Shown here: positions 1 to 6,460 of the stretch, in pieces
Position numbering within the stretch: position 1 is the stretch's first letter
Layout: each line of letters starts with the position of its first letter
Assembly: GCA_002482845.1 (NCBI GenBank)
Contig: DLGT01000050.1
Coordinates: 1-9,871, forward strand
Direction of reading: 5' to 3'
Length of the DNA stretch: 9,871 nt
From: Saprospiraceae bacterium UBA7687
GTDB lineage: Bacteria > Bacteroidota > Bacteroidia > Chitinophagales > Saprospiraceae
Notes under the pieces: generated by a model
The model's database searches: none
Told to the model about the DNA's origin: nothing
Seen by the model: only the letters and a program-made list of their open reading frames with translations
Translations under genes and position numbers: made by a program

Positions 1-28
1 GTGATGGGTGATGGGTGATGGGTTTAAA
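1..28. repeat. Short heptamer tandem repeat at the left edge
   Basis: Three perfect copies of GTGATGG (starting at 1, 8 and 15) are followed in the same 7-bp register by GTTTAAA at 22. The array runs off the left edge, so its full length is unknown. The last unit belongs to the same GTTTAA heptamer family as the longer array at 5442-5567. It lies downstream of the SRAP gene and is non-coding as far as can be seen. Confidence 0.75.
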
Positions 29-33
29 TCATA

Positions 34-64
34 AATTTAACAGATTTGAAAAATCTGTCAAATT
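34..64. repeat. Near-perfect inverted repeat (hairpin) downstream of the SRAP gene
   Basis: Arms at 34-47 and 51-64 pair over 14 positions with one A-C mismatch (39 with 59) around a 3-nt loop. The inner eight pairs, ACAGATTT against AAATCTGT, are perfect. It starts 14 nt beyond the SRAP stop codon. No run of T follows on the minus strand, so it is not a clean intrinsic terminator. It may protect the mRNA 3' end, terminate weakly, or be a dispersed repeat of the REP type; the sequence alone does not decide. Confidence 0.6.
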
Positions 65-78
65 CCGTGGTTCGGTGG

Positions 79-792
79 TTAATCGAATAAGGAAGTTTGG
101 ATGATGGTGGGTTTAGGGATAACTCTTTCTATGAGCGATTTGTCGTTTGCTTTTACGCTATTTACTTTATCTGAAACGGGGTATGCTTCCATTTGGTCTG
201 ATGGATATGGTAGTAGTAATTGTAGTGCATCTTTTGGTTTTATCTCATTGTCCAACCATAAGTTTTCATTTTCCTTAAGTAACATGGCGGGCATTCTATC
301 ATGAATTTCTTTCATCAGCGTATTAGGTGCAATGGTGATGATGGTAAAACTGTGAATGGTATCACCGTTTGTATTCTGCCAAGAATCCCACAAACCTGCC
401 ACAGAAAATATATCTTGGTCTTTTGCTATAATTCTGTAGGGTGTTTTTTGTTTTCCTTTCGTTTTCCATTCATAAAAACCATCAAGTGGGACAATACATC
501 TTTTGGTAGCTAGACATTGGCGAAAAGCTGTTTTGTCTTGAAGGGTTTCAGCCCTAGCATTTATTAGTTTTGATCCTATGTTTACGTCTTTTGCCCAAAA
601 AGGAATCAAACCCCAACGATATAAATGAATATGTGTAGTATCATCAGAAGTAATGACAGGATGCATGTGTGTAGGTGCGACATTAAAATTGGGAAGTGGA
701 TTATATCTGGCTAATTCGTCAGAATAAAAAGTTGCCTTAAAACGTGCTTCAATCTCTTTTTCTACTTTGGTAAGTGATGACCTTCCACACAT
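79..792 (-). CDS. SRAP-domain protein (YedK/HMCES family, DNA-protein crosslink at abasic sites)
   Basis: 237 residues, full length for the SOS response-associated peptidase (SRAP) family. Family members use Cys2, exposed by loss of Met1, to form a thiazolidine crosslink with abasic sites in single-stranded DNA, shielding them from cleavage. All expected residues are visible: MCGR at the N-terminus (Cys2), FNVAPT at 36-41, NARAET at 78-83 (Asn78), GFYEWK at 105-110 (Glu108) and HDRMP at 164-168 (His164). These correspond to the catalytic Cys/Asn/Glu/His set known from YedK. There is no signal peptide, so it is cytoplasmic. The start is fixed by the required Met-Cys. It begins 10 nt after the SPOR-protein stop, so the two are probably cotranscribed. 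No LexA-type operator was recognised. Assignment is very secure. Confidence 0.95.
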   Translation of the reverse strand: MCGRSSLTKVEKEIEARFKATFYSDELARYNPLPNFNVAPTHMHPVITSDDTTHIHLYRWGLIPFWAKDVNIGSKLINARAETLQDKTAFRQCLATKRCIVPLDGFYEWKTKGKQKTPYRIIAKDQDIFSVAGLWDSWQNTNGDTIHSFTIITIAPNTLMKEIHDRMPAMLLKENENLWLDNEIKPKDALQLLLPYPSDQMEAYPVSDKVNSVKANDKSLIERVIPKPTIIQTSLFD

Positions 793-802
793 ATCTTACC
801 TA

Positions 803-1453
803 TTATTTTACCTTGACAAAACTGTCGATGCCTTTTTGCTTCAGATCTGTTGCGGTGTTTCTTGCTTGTGTTTCAGAAGAGTATCTAGCAGCTATGACAG
901 AATGGTATTGTGATGCAGAAAATACCACAACACTTGATTGAGAGTAGCCCATTGCTTTAAGTTTGGTGACCATTTTCTGTGCATTTTCTTTAAGTAAATA
1001 ACTACCTGCCATTACCATATACTTCCCACCGTCTCCTGCTAATCCTTTTGCGGTGCTAGATGAGCTTTTTGGAACTTCTTTTGTGGCTTCTATTTTTGGT
1101 GATTGTGGTTTTAAAGCTGGTTTTGATGATGAAGAAGGTTTGACTTCCTGTTTTGCAGGTAGTGGACTAGATTTTTTCTTTTCCACCATTTCTTCCACTT
1201 TGGAGTCCACATCTTTGTAATCGATTTTTCCATCTACAATATCTTCATTTGAAATCATATTACCGTCTGTAACTTCTTCACTACTTTCCGTATATTGCAT
1301 GGTGGTATCTACAGGTGGAAGCGTATCTGTAGTGATTTCTTCTACTATCTTTTGTTCTTTATTTTTATAATAAGCATTCATTATAGCAGACACCCAAAAG
1401 TATAGTATCAGGATAATTAAAGCGTAAATGACTATTCTAACTAATCTACCCAT
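803..1453 (-). CDS. Single-pass membrane protein with C-terminal SPOR domain
   Basis: 216 residues. A short basic N-terminus is followed by one transmembrane segment (about 6-26). A long low-complexity linker comes next (about 30-140): acidic first, then Lys/Ser/Pro-rich with SSSS runs. A SPOR domain fills about 142-216, opening with KYMVMAGSY and ending DSFVKVK, the usual two-repeat pattern. SPOR domains bind denuded septal peptidoglycan, so the likely topology is a membrane anchor, a periplasmic spacer and wall binding at the division site. A role in division or wall remodelling is inferred from the family; the specific homologue is not recognised. A perfect TACATTTG -7-like element lies about 30 nt upstream. 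The SRAP gene follows 10 nt downstream, probably in the same operon though functionally unrelated. Confidence 0.88.
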   Translation of the reverse strand: MGRLVRIVIYALIILILYFWVSAIMNAYYKNKEQKIVEEITTDTLPPVDTTMQYTESSEEVTDGNMISNEDIVDGKIDYKDVDSKVEEMVEKKKSSPLPAKQEVKPSSSSKPALKPQSPKIEATKEVPKSSSSTAKGLAGDGGKYMVMAGSYLLKENAQKMVTKLKAMGYSQSSVVVFSASQYHSVIAARYSSETQARNTATDLKQKGIDSFVKVK

Positions 1454-1482
1454 TTAAAGTTGGTTATAACATAAAAAACAGT

Positions 1483-1490
1483 CAAATGTA
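1483..1490 (-). promoter_or_regulatory. Candidate Bacteroidota -7 promoter element for the SPOR/SRAP operon
   Basis: On the minus strand the sequence reads TACATTTG, an exact match to the Bacteroidota -7 consensus TAnnTTTG, 29 nt before the SPOR-protein start codon. No TTG at the usual -33 spacing was found, so the call rests on the -7 element and its position. Confidence 0.45.
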
Positions 1491-1678
1491 CAAAAAATAT
1501 ATTATGTCTAGAAAATATTGCAAAAAAGATATTGAACTTACCTTAATTCATGCTAAAAGACCATATATACTATTACAAGTCATACATCAATAAATTACTT
1601 AGAAGATATTGATTACTAATTTATACTTCATACAAAATCTACTATTGGCATTGTTTACAAGTACAAAACGATTAAATT

Positions 1679-2125
1679 CTACTTCAATTTCTCATGGATA
1701 GCTTCAATAGCTGACTTCCATTCTTCTTGTACCTTTTTTATTTCTGCAGGCGTTAGGTGAGCAGCAGCATCTGTGCCACCATGATCGTGTGCGTGGTCAT
1801 GTCCTGAATGGTCATGTCCTGAATGGTCGTGGTCGTGAGCCATGCCTGGTATTTTTACCATGTTAAATTTCCACGCATCCACTTCTTTTAATACAGCCCT
1901 TAAAGAGTCAATATTTTGAGCTACAGCACCTTGTGCAAATTTTGCGGCCAATAGACTATCTACTTCAATACCAATATGTATGGCATCATCTTGGATAGTG
2001 AGTGCTTCTTTAAGAACAGCTGTTTTATCTTCAGAAGCTGCGGCATCTGGGTTTGAAGAACTATTTTTACAAGATATAAAAGGCAAGACCAAAATAATGA
2101 TTGCCCATTTTATATTATTTATCAT
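1679..2125 (-). CDS. Small His-rich lipoprotein, putative metal binder
   Basis: 148 residues. A hydrophobic signal (about 6-18) ends in the lipobox FISC, making Cys19 the probable lipidated residue, followed by a Ser/Asn/Ala-rich spacer. Residues 35-92 look helical. Residues 97-115 hold nine His in 19 positions (HDHDHSGHDHSGHDH pattern), then a helical tail (124-148, LTPAEIKKVQEEWK). Such a cluster typically binds Zn, Cu, Ni or Co; the ligand here is unknown. Part of it is encoded by a perfect 15-bp tandem duplication. I recall similar Bacteroidota hypothetical proteins with a tryptophan-containing helix, a PGM-type turn and a His/Asp tract, but none with a known function. It begins 42 nt after the TlpA-like gene with no promoter motif between them, suggesting one operon and a shared envelope role. 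Confidence 0.8.
   Translation of the reverse strand: MINNIKWAIIILVLPFISCKNSSSNPDAAASEDKTAVLKEALTIQDDAIHIGIEVDSLLAAKFAQGAVAQNIDSLRAVLKEVDAWKFNMVKIPGMAHDHDHSGHDHSGHDHAHDHGGTDAAAHLTPAEIKKVQEEWKSAIEAIHEKLK
1795..1824. repeat. Two perfect 15-bp tandem copies inside the His-rich lipoprotein gene
   Basis: GGTCATGTCCTGAAT occurs twice without a mismatch (1795-1809 and 1810-1824), followed by GGTC of a third copy. The unit is five codons long and encodes HDHSG, so copy-number change keeps the reading frame and adds or removes two His per unit. Identity at every third position suggests a recent duplication. Confidence 0.85.
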
Positions 2126-2167
2126 TAGAAGTAGGTTGAGATTCTTAAAATGGATATATCGTTTGAA

Positions 2168-2668
2168 TTACTTTTTAAGCGCTGCAATTTTTTCTTCCAA
2201 CTTGATTTCATCACCTGGGCTGTAACCATTGTGCGCATACACGATTTCACCTTTTTGATCTAATAAAAAGGTCTGAGGTATGGTCTGAAAATTGAGAGCC
2301 TGTTGCAATTCTTGTTTGCTGTCTGCAAGGACTGTAAATTCCCAACCTTTAGATTGAATTGTTGCAGGCACTTTAGTCAGTCCTCTCGCATCATCAATAG
2401 TTATAGCAAGCAATTGTATATCATATTTGTCTACCCAATCGGCATATACTTCATTTATAGCGTCTAGTTCTCTTTTACAAGGTGTACACCAAGTCGCCCA
2501 AAAGCTTACGACTGTAATTTTTCCTTTGGATGTATAATCACTTGTATTAACCGTTTTGCCGTCTATGGTTTTAATATTGATAGAAGGAAAAGGATTATTT
2601 ACATTATTTGTAAAGGCAAAAGATACTACCAAAACAATAAAAACACTTAAAGATTTAAAAAGATTCAT
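2168..2668 (-). CDS. Exported TlpA/ResA-like thiol-disulfide oxidoreductase
   Basis: 166 residues. An N-terminal signal or anchor (about 4-20, FKSLSVFIVLVVSFAF) has no lipobox Cys. The thioredoxin fold follows: a TlpA-type entry (PSINIKTIDGKTVNTSDY, about 28-45), VVSFWATWCTPCKREL with the active-site pair Cys61/Cys64, a central LLAITIDD strand, and the cis-proline loop TIPQTFLLD (Pro131). The short central insert and WCTPCK match the TlpA/ResA/DsbE group, which reduces disulfides outside the cytoplasm, for example in cytochrome c maturation or on particular envelope clients. No cytochrome genes are nearby. It heads a probable operon with the His-rich lipoprotein and diverges from the DUF6029/Omp28 pair, so those products are candidate partners. 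A degenerate TATCTTAG at 2691-2698 might be its -7 element. Confidence 0.92.
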   Translation of the reverse strand: MNLFKSLSVFIVLVVSFAFTNNVNNPFPSINIKTIDGKTVNTSDYTSKGKITVVSFWATWCTPCKRELDAINEVYADWVDKYDIQLLAITIDDARGLTKVPATIQSKGWEFTVLADSKQELQQALNFQTIPQTFLLDQKGEIVYAHNGYSPGDEIKLEEKIAALKK

Positions 2669-2918
2669 ACGACTTTTTTAATTTAGATGGCTAAGATAAA
2701 TAAAAGTCACAATGATAATGAATAATCCATAAATACTTAACTATAATTTAACCAAAAATGAATCAAATGTCTTTTGAAAATGATTTTGTGTAATAATCTC
2801 AAGTCATTTTATAATATTTTTTATCTTGCATCCGATTTAAATAATGTAAGGAAAATATTTAACAATTTCATTGTAGAATATTTTTATTAATAAATAGAAC
2901 CAATCGAAGTCATAACCA
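2669..2918. other. Divergent intergenic region between TlpA-like and DUF6029-like genes
   Basis: 250 bp of very AT-rich DNA that must carry promoters for both directions. I found no exact TAnnTTTG with a correctly spaced TTG for either gene. The nearest matches, TATCTTAG (minus, 2691-2698), TATCTTGC (plus, 2822-2829) and TATTTTTA (plus, near 2880), are each imperfect. No convincing operator palindrome or RNA gene was seen. Confidence 0.5.
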
Positions 2919-4568
2919 ATGCAACACACTTTTAAAATTTTAATTGTTTTTATATTATTTGCTCACAGCATCGTTTCTGCGCAAGAAAAACAAAGCAAGG
3001 GCGTTTTTTCAGGCGCTTTTGAAACCAATGCAAATATTTTTGTTAGGGATTCTTCTATTAATGCGATTAATACACCACAATATGACCATCAATTTTTTGG
3101 TGGTGAAGCATGGCTCAATCTAAATTATACTATAGATGGACTCACCATAGGTGCAAGGTTTGATATGTTTAACAACTCCAATCTTCGTAATCCGACAGGC
3201 TCCTTTACAGGTATAGGTATTGGAAGATGGTATGCCAAAAAAACATTAAACAAACTTGAACTGAGCGTGGGATATCTATATGATCAGATAGGTTCAGGAC
3301 TCATTTTTAGGGCTTTTGAGACACGACCACTTTTTATAGATAATGCATTATATGGTGTAAGTGGTAAGTATGACCTTGGCAAATCATGGAATGTTATGGC
3401 ATTTGCTGGAAGACAAAAAAATGCTTTTGAGACTTATACAGGTAATCTGAAAGGACTTAGAGTGGAAGGATTTTTGAGTTTTGGAGAAGAAAGTCCACTC
3501 ACCTTAGCACCAGGATTTGGCTTTGTCAATAGGACGATCTCGGATGAAAATATGGAAGGTGTGGTTAACTCTCTCAGAACATATCAAACAGAAGATCGAT
3601 TTAAACCTAATCATAATGCTTATTCAGGTACATTTTATAATACCTTGAGCTACAAGTCGATATCATTATTTACGGAAGTGGCGCTTAAGTCAAATGATAT
3701 TTATTACAATGCATTTGCTGAAAAAGCAGAACTCGTAGGTAGTAGCATTGGCAAATTAGAGCAAAAATCAGGTTCTGTACTTTATGCCAGTCTGTCTTAT
3801 GCATCAGGTAAACTCGGTGTGACAGGTGAAGTAAAAAGAACGGAAAGCTTTAACTTTAGGATAGATCCAAATTTACAATTGATTAGGGGATTGGTTAATT
3901 ATTTAGTACCACTCAATAGACAAAACACTTACAGACTTACGGCTCGTTATAGTCCTGCTGCTCAAGATATATCTGAAATGGCTTATGTCATGGATGTAAA
4001 ATACAAATTTAGCAAGGCATTAAGTGCTGGCGTTAATTATTCTGATATTAAAACCTTAGAAGGCGACAGGTTATTTCAGGAATTATTTACTGAAGTGATA
4101 TACAAGCACAAAAGAAAATGGCAGTTAACATCTGGTATACAATTTTTGACTTATAACCAAGAAAGATATGAGATGAAATCTGAAGTGCCACTTGTTAAGA
4201 CAATTACCCCATATGTGGACTTTTTGTACAAGTTTACGCCTGCAAAAGCTATACGAGCAGAGTTTCAGTATATGAAAACAAAACAAGATTTTGGTAGTTG
4301 GTTGTTTGGTTTAGCAGAATTTAGTATTGCACCTAGATGGATTTTTGAGGGTTCAATTATGTACAATATTGATCCTAAAAAAGCAAACTCTAAAGGCCAA
4401 ATAGAAAAAACAATTTATCCTACTGCCGGACTTGTATTTTTAAATGATGCTCAAAGGTATAGTGTAAGATACGTAAAACAAGTAGAAGGCATCGTGTGTA
4501 GTGGTGGTATCTGTCGTCTAGAACCAGCATTTAGCGGAATCCGATTTAATATGAGTACAACATTTTAA
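2919..4568 (+). CDS. DUF6029-like outer-membrane beta-barrel protein
   Basis: 549 residues. The signal peptide is about 1-21 (hydrophobic core then SIVSA, cleavage before QEK). The mature part is rich in alternating aromatic/polar strands typical of outer-membrane barrels, such as GEAWLNLNYTIDGLTIGARFDMF and WNVMAFAGRQ, and ends in Phe, the usual barrel-assembly signal. Near the C-terminus GIVCSGGICRLEP (Cys527 and Cys532) resembles the conserved Cys-x4-Cys segment I associate with DUF6029 proteins. Their function is unknown. The Omp28-type gene starts 22 nt downstream in the same operon, and the TlpA-like gene is divergent. I infer a surface barrel working with the lipoprotein, possibly with a redox-sensitive loop. 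Barrel assignment is fairly secure; the DUF number is from memory. Confidence 0.78.
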   Translation: MQHTFKILIVFILFAHSIVSAQEKQSKGVFSGAFETNANIFVRDSSINAINTPQYDHQFFGGEAWLNLNYTIDGLTIGARFDMFNNSNLRNPTGSFTGIGIGRWYAKKTLNKLELSVGYLYDQIGSGLIFRAFETRPLFIDNALYGVSGKYDLGKSWNVMAFAGRQKNAFETYTGNLKGLRVEGFLSFGEESPLTLAPGFGFVNRTISDENMEGVVNSLRTYQTEDRFKPNHNAYSGTFYNTLSYKSISLFTEVALKSNDIYYNAFAEKAELVGSSIGKLEQKSGSVLYASLSYASGKLGVTGEVKRTESFNFRIDPNLQLIRGLVNYLVPLNRQNTYRLTARYSPAAQDISEMAYVMDVKYKFSKALSAGVNYSDIKTLEGDRLFQELFTEVIYKHKRKWQLTSGIQFLTYNQERYEMKSEVPLVKTITPYVDFLYKFTPAKAIRAEFQYMKTKQDFGSWLFGLAEFSIAPRWIFEGSIMYNIDPKKANSKGQIEKTIYPTAGLVFLNDAQRYSVRYVKQVEGIVCSGGICRLEPAFSGIRFNMSTTF

Positions 4569-4590
4569 TATATTATAAAAATATAAGCAT

Positions 4591-5430
4591 ATGAGACAAA
4601 TCAATAAAATATTCATTTTTGTGATAGCGGCTATCACCATTTATTCTTGTAATGAAATTATGCTCAATATCGAAGATCCAGTGATTCCAGAATCTGATCG
4701 TGTTGTATTGATCGAAGAGCTTACAGGTGCTAGCTGTCCGAACTGTCCAAAAGGAAGTGCGGCCATTGAGTTTATATTATCGCAATTTCCAGGGAAAGTT
4801 GCCGTTGTTGGTATTCATGGTGATTTTCTGTCACAACCTATCAAAGACAAAAGTAAGTATGATTTTAGAAATCAAAAAGCAAAAGATCTGGAAAACTGGT
4901 TAAAACCTTGGTATGGAAAACCAGCAGCTACTACTAATAGAATTTTGACAGAGGACCCTCAAGAACCATATGCTATCAGCAGTCCAGACTTATGGTACGC
5001 CGAAGTAGCAAAAGAACTTCAAAAGCCTCATCAAATGAATATTCTTTTGGCAGTTGATTATGATGAAAATAAAAGAACGATTGACCTTGATGTAACTGCA
5101 ATTCCATTAGTTGATTTATCAGGAAATTATAATATCAGCGTCTATCTAACAGAATCGGATATCATTGATGCACAATCCAATGGATCAGAATACGTAGAAG
5201 ACTATGAACACAAACATGTATTGATGGATATGATGACCAATGCCACTGGTGATAGTTTTGGGACTAATCTTAAAGCAAATGATGTGATAAAAAAGAAATT
5301 CCCTACCTATACTTTGCCTGTGAGAGAAGGTTTGTTTAATCCAGAAAAAATGGAAGTCGTTGTGATGGTGAGCAAAAGTGACGTAGGGGTGCGCGATGTG
5401 GTACAGGCAGCTTATGTAAAGGTGAAATAG
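4591..5430 (+). CDS. Omp28-type outer-membrane lipoprotein with thioredoxin-like CPNC motif
   Basis: 279 residues. The lipoprotein signal is about 1-19 with IYSC (Cys20). After a short spacer comes VVLIEELTGASCPNCPKGSAAIE (Cys49 and Cys52 as CPNC), then VAVVGIHGDF, the opening of a thioredoxin-like fold as in Porphyromonas gingivalis Omp28 relatives. PAATTNRIL (about 111-119) may be the cis-proline region. The C-terminal half (about 150-279) is beta-rich (ILLAVDYDENKRTIDLDVTAIPL), the accessory domain typical of the family. P. gingivalis Omp28 has been described as a surface antigen; a redox activity is inferred from the CxxC, not shown. It is the second gene of the operon with the DUF6029-like barrel. 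Transcription probably ends at the hairpin at 5586-5622. Confidence 0.85.
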   Translation: MRQINKIFIFVIAAITIYSCNEIMLNIEDPVIPESDRVVLIEELTGASCPNCPKGSAAIEFILSQFPGKVAVVGIHGDFLSQPIKDKSKYDFRNQKAKDLENWLKPWYGKPAATTNRILTEDPQEPYAISSPDLWYAEVAKELQKPHQMNILLAVDYDENKRTIDLDVTAIPLVDLSGNYNISVYLTESDIIDAQSNGSEYVEDYEHKHVLMDMMTNATGDSFGTNLKANDVIKKKFPTYTLPVREGLFNPEKMEVVVMVSKSDVGVRDVVQAAYVKVK

Positions 5431-5441
5431 TAAGTTTTATT

Positions 5442-5567
5442 GTTTAATGTTTAAGGTGGAGAGTTTAATGTTGAAAGTTTAATGTTTAATGTTTAAGTTG
5501 GAAGGTTTAAGGTTTAACGTTTAAGGTGGAAAATTTAACGTTGAAAGTCGAAGGTTTAAGGTTTAGA
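5442..5567. repeat. 18-unit heptanucleotide repeat array (GTTTAAG-like)
   Basis: Starting 11 nt beyond the Omp28-type stop codon, 126 bp divide into 18 consecutive 7-bp units with no slip in register. Units include GTTTAAT, GTTTAAG, GTTGAAA, GTGGAAA and GTCGAAG; a consensus is GTTTAAG with variable positions 3, 4 and 7. A higher-order repeat of ten units is present: 5442-5478 and 5512-5548 match at 33 of 37 positions, 70 bp apart. It is non-coding and precedes the shared terminator. Short heptamer arrays are known as dispersed intergenic repeats in some bacteria, notably cyanobacteria. Any function here is unknown. Confidence 0.9.
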
Positions 5568-5585
5568 TAAATCAAATCATAAAAC

Positions 5586-5622
5586 AAAAAAAGGGAACAA
5601 ATTAGATTTGCTCCCTTTTTTT
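5586..5622. terminator. Bidirectional intrinsic terminator between omp28-like and rpmA
   Basis: A 17-bp stem with a single A-C mismatch (5586-5602 against 5606-5622) surrounds the loop TAG. The GGGA/TCCC core is flanked by seven A before and seven T after, so either strand yields a hairpin followed by a U-tract. It sits between convergent transcripts: the DUF6029/Omp28 pair from the left and rplU-rpmA from the right, and probably ends both. Confidence 0.92.
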
Positions 5623-5702
5623 AATGCTAATTTAATTATTTGAATGTGCTTACAACGGTAAATCGATATGGGCTTACTTACACAATCAAAAATTAGATAT
5701 TC

Positions 5703-6071
5703 TTACTCTTCTTCTGAAGTATCTTCCGAAACTACTGGTGCAGCAGGTGCTACTGGAGCTACTACTGGTGCAGGTTTTGCTTTAGGCATTGTTGCAACTG
5801 TCTCAGCTACTTCATCCAATTTTGGTGTGATACTTACCCAAGTTCTATCATTTTTACCTCTTCTGAATGTAACAATACCTGCTACATTAGCATGAATGGT
5901 AAAATCTTTGCCTAAGTATGCGTTTTCACCTGCGTGGAATTTAGTACCTCTTTGTCTTACAAGGATATTTCCTGCTTTTGCATATTGACCACCGAAGAGT
6001 TTAACTCCTAGTCTCTTACTATTACTATCACGTCCGTTATCCGAACTACCGACACCTTTTTTATGAGCCAT
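5703..6071 (-). CDS. rpmA: 50S ribosomal protein bL27 with extended C-terminal tail
   Basis: 122 residues; bL27 is usually about 85-90. The core (about 1-81) carries the family signature: MAHKKGVGSSDNGRDSNSKRLGVKLFGGQ, GNILVRQRGTKFHAGENAYLGKDFTIHA and TFRRGKNDRTWVSI. The N-terminal arm of bL27 reaches towards the peptidyl-transferase centre. The start is MAHKK with no Firmicutes-type cleavable leader. From about 82 the protein continues into a Lys/Ala/Pro/Val-rich segment (PAPVVAPVAPAAPVV) and ends SEDTSEEE, an acidic, probably disordered tail. The tail is in frame with no sign of frameshift, so it is likely genuine. It is the second gene of the rplU-rpmA operon, 44 nt after rplU, and transcription probably ends at the 5586-5622 hairpin. 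Confidence 0.97.
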   Translation of the reverse strand: MAHKKGVGSSDNGRDSNSKRLGVKLFGGQYAKAGNILVRQRGTKFHAGENAYLGKDFTIHANVAGIVTFRRGKNDRTWVSITPKLDEVAETVATMPKAKPAPVVAPVAPAAPVVSEDTSEEE

Positions 6072-6115
6072 TTTTCTTTCTTTTTTAGATTAGATAATGC
6101 CTGCTAACTTACTAG

Positions 6116-6427
6116 TTACGCAGAAATTGAATCAATTTTAATTTTAGTAAAACTCTGTCTGTGACCATTTTTCTTTTGGTAACCTTTACGTCTCTTCTTT
6201 TTGAAGACAACTACTTTGTCACCTTTTTGGTTGCCTATGACAGTGGCATTAACTTTGGCATTGCTCAATACCGGCGTGCCTACACGTACACTTCCGTTGT
6301 TATCTACCAGGAAAACCTGATCGAAACTAACAGATGCACCTGATGCGGCTTCTAACTGGTGGACGAAAAGCTCTTGGCCTTCTGTCACTTTGAATTGCTG
6401 ACCAGCTATATTTACGATTGCAATCAT
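6116..6427 (-). CDS. rplU: 50S ribosomal protein bL21
   Basis: 103 residues, normal length for bL21, which binds 23S rRNA. Signatures: MIAIVNIAGQQFKVTEGQ at the N-terminus, the central VLLV-like FDQVFLVDNNGSVRVGTP, and the basic C-terminal block VVVFKKKRRKGYQKKNGHRQSFTKIKI. The reading frame is open as far as an ATG at 6463, but that would add twelve residues absent from bL21 proteins and would lie inside the TACTTTTG promoter element at 6461-6468. The start at 6427 is therefore chosen. It is the first gene of the conserved rplU-rpmA pair. No Shine-Dalgarno is visible, as is usual in Bacteroidota. Confidence 0.97.
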   Translation of the reverse strand: MIAIVNIAGQQFKVTEGQELFVHQLEAASGASVSFDQVFLVDNNGSVRVGTPVLSNAKVNATVIGNQKGDKVVVFKKKRRKGYQKKNGHRQSFTKIKIDSISA

Positions 6428-6460
6428 GTGATAAAAAATTTTGTTATTTAAAAATGAGCA

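Noticed and set aside
101..513. Plus-strand open frames opposite the SRAP gene
   Set aside because: They overlap a fully conserved catalytic gene on the other strand and show no recognisable domain.
1454..1678. Possible small gene, RNA or terminator in the gap between the lipoprotein and SPOR genes
   Set aside because: I saw no ORF with plausible composition, no stable hairpin with a T-tract and no RNA motif; only the candidate -7 element near 1483 stands out.
2822..2829. TATCTTGC as a promoter for the DUF6029-like gene
   Set aside because: It departs from TAnnTTTG at the last two positions, and the nearest TTG upstream is too far away.
5442..5567. CRISPR-like array
   Set aside because: Units are 7 bp, contiguous and without spacers, and no cas genes are present; it is a simple tandem repeat.
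5668..5895. Gly/Ala/Thr-rich plus-strand open frame opposite the rpmA tail
   Set aside because: Its low-complexity composition is the antisense reading of the Ala/Pro/Val tail codons of bL27, and it has no promoter or family features.
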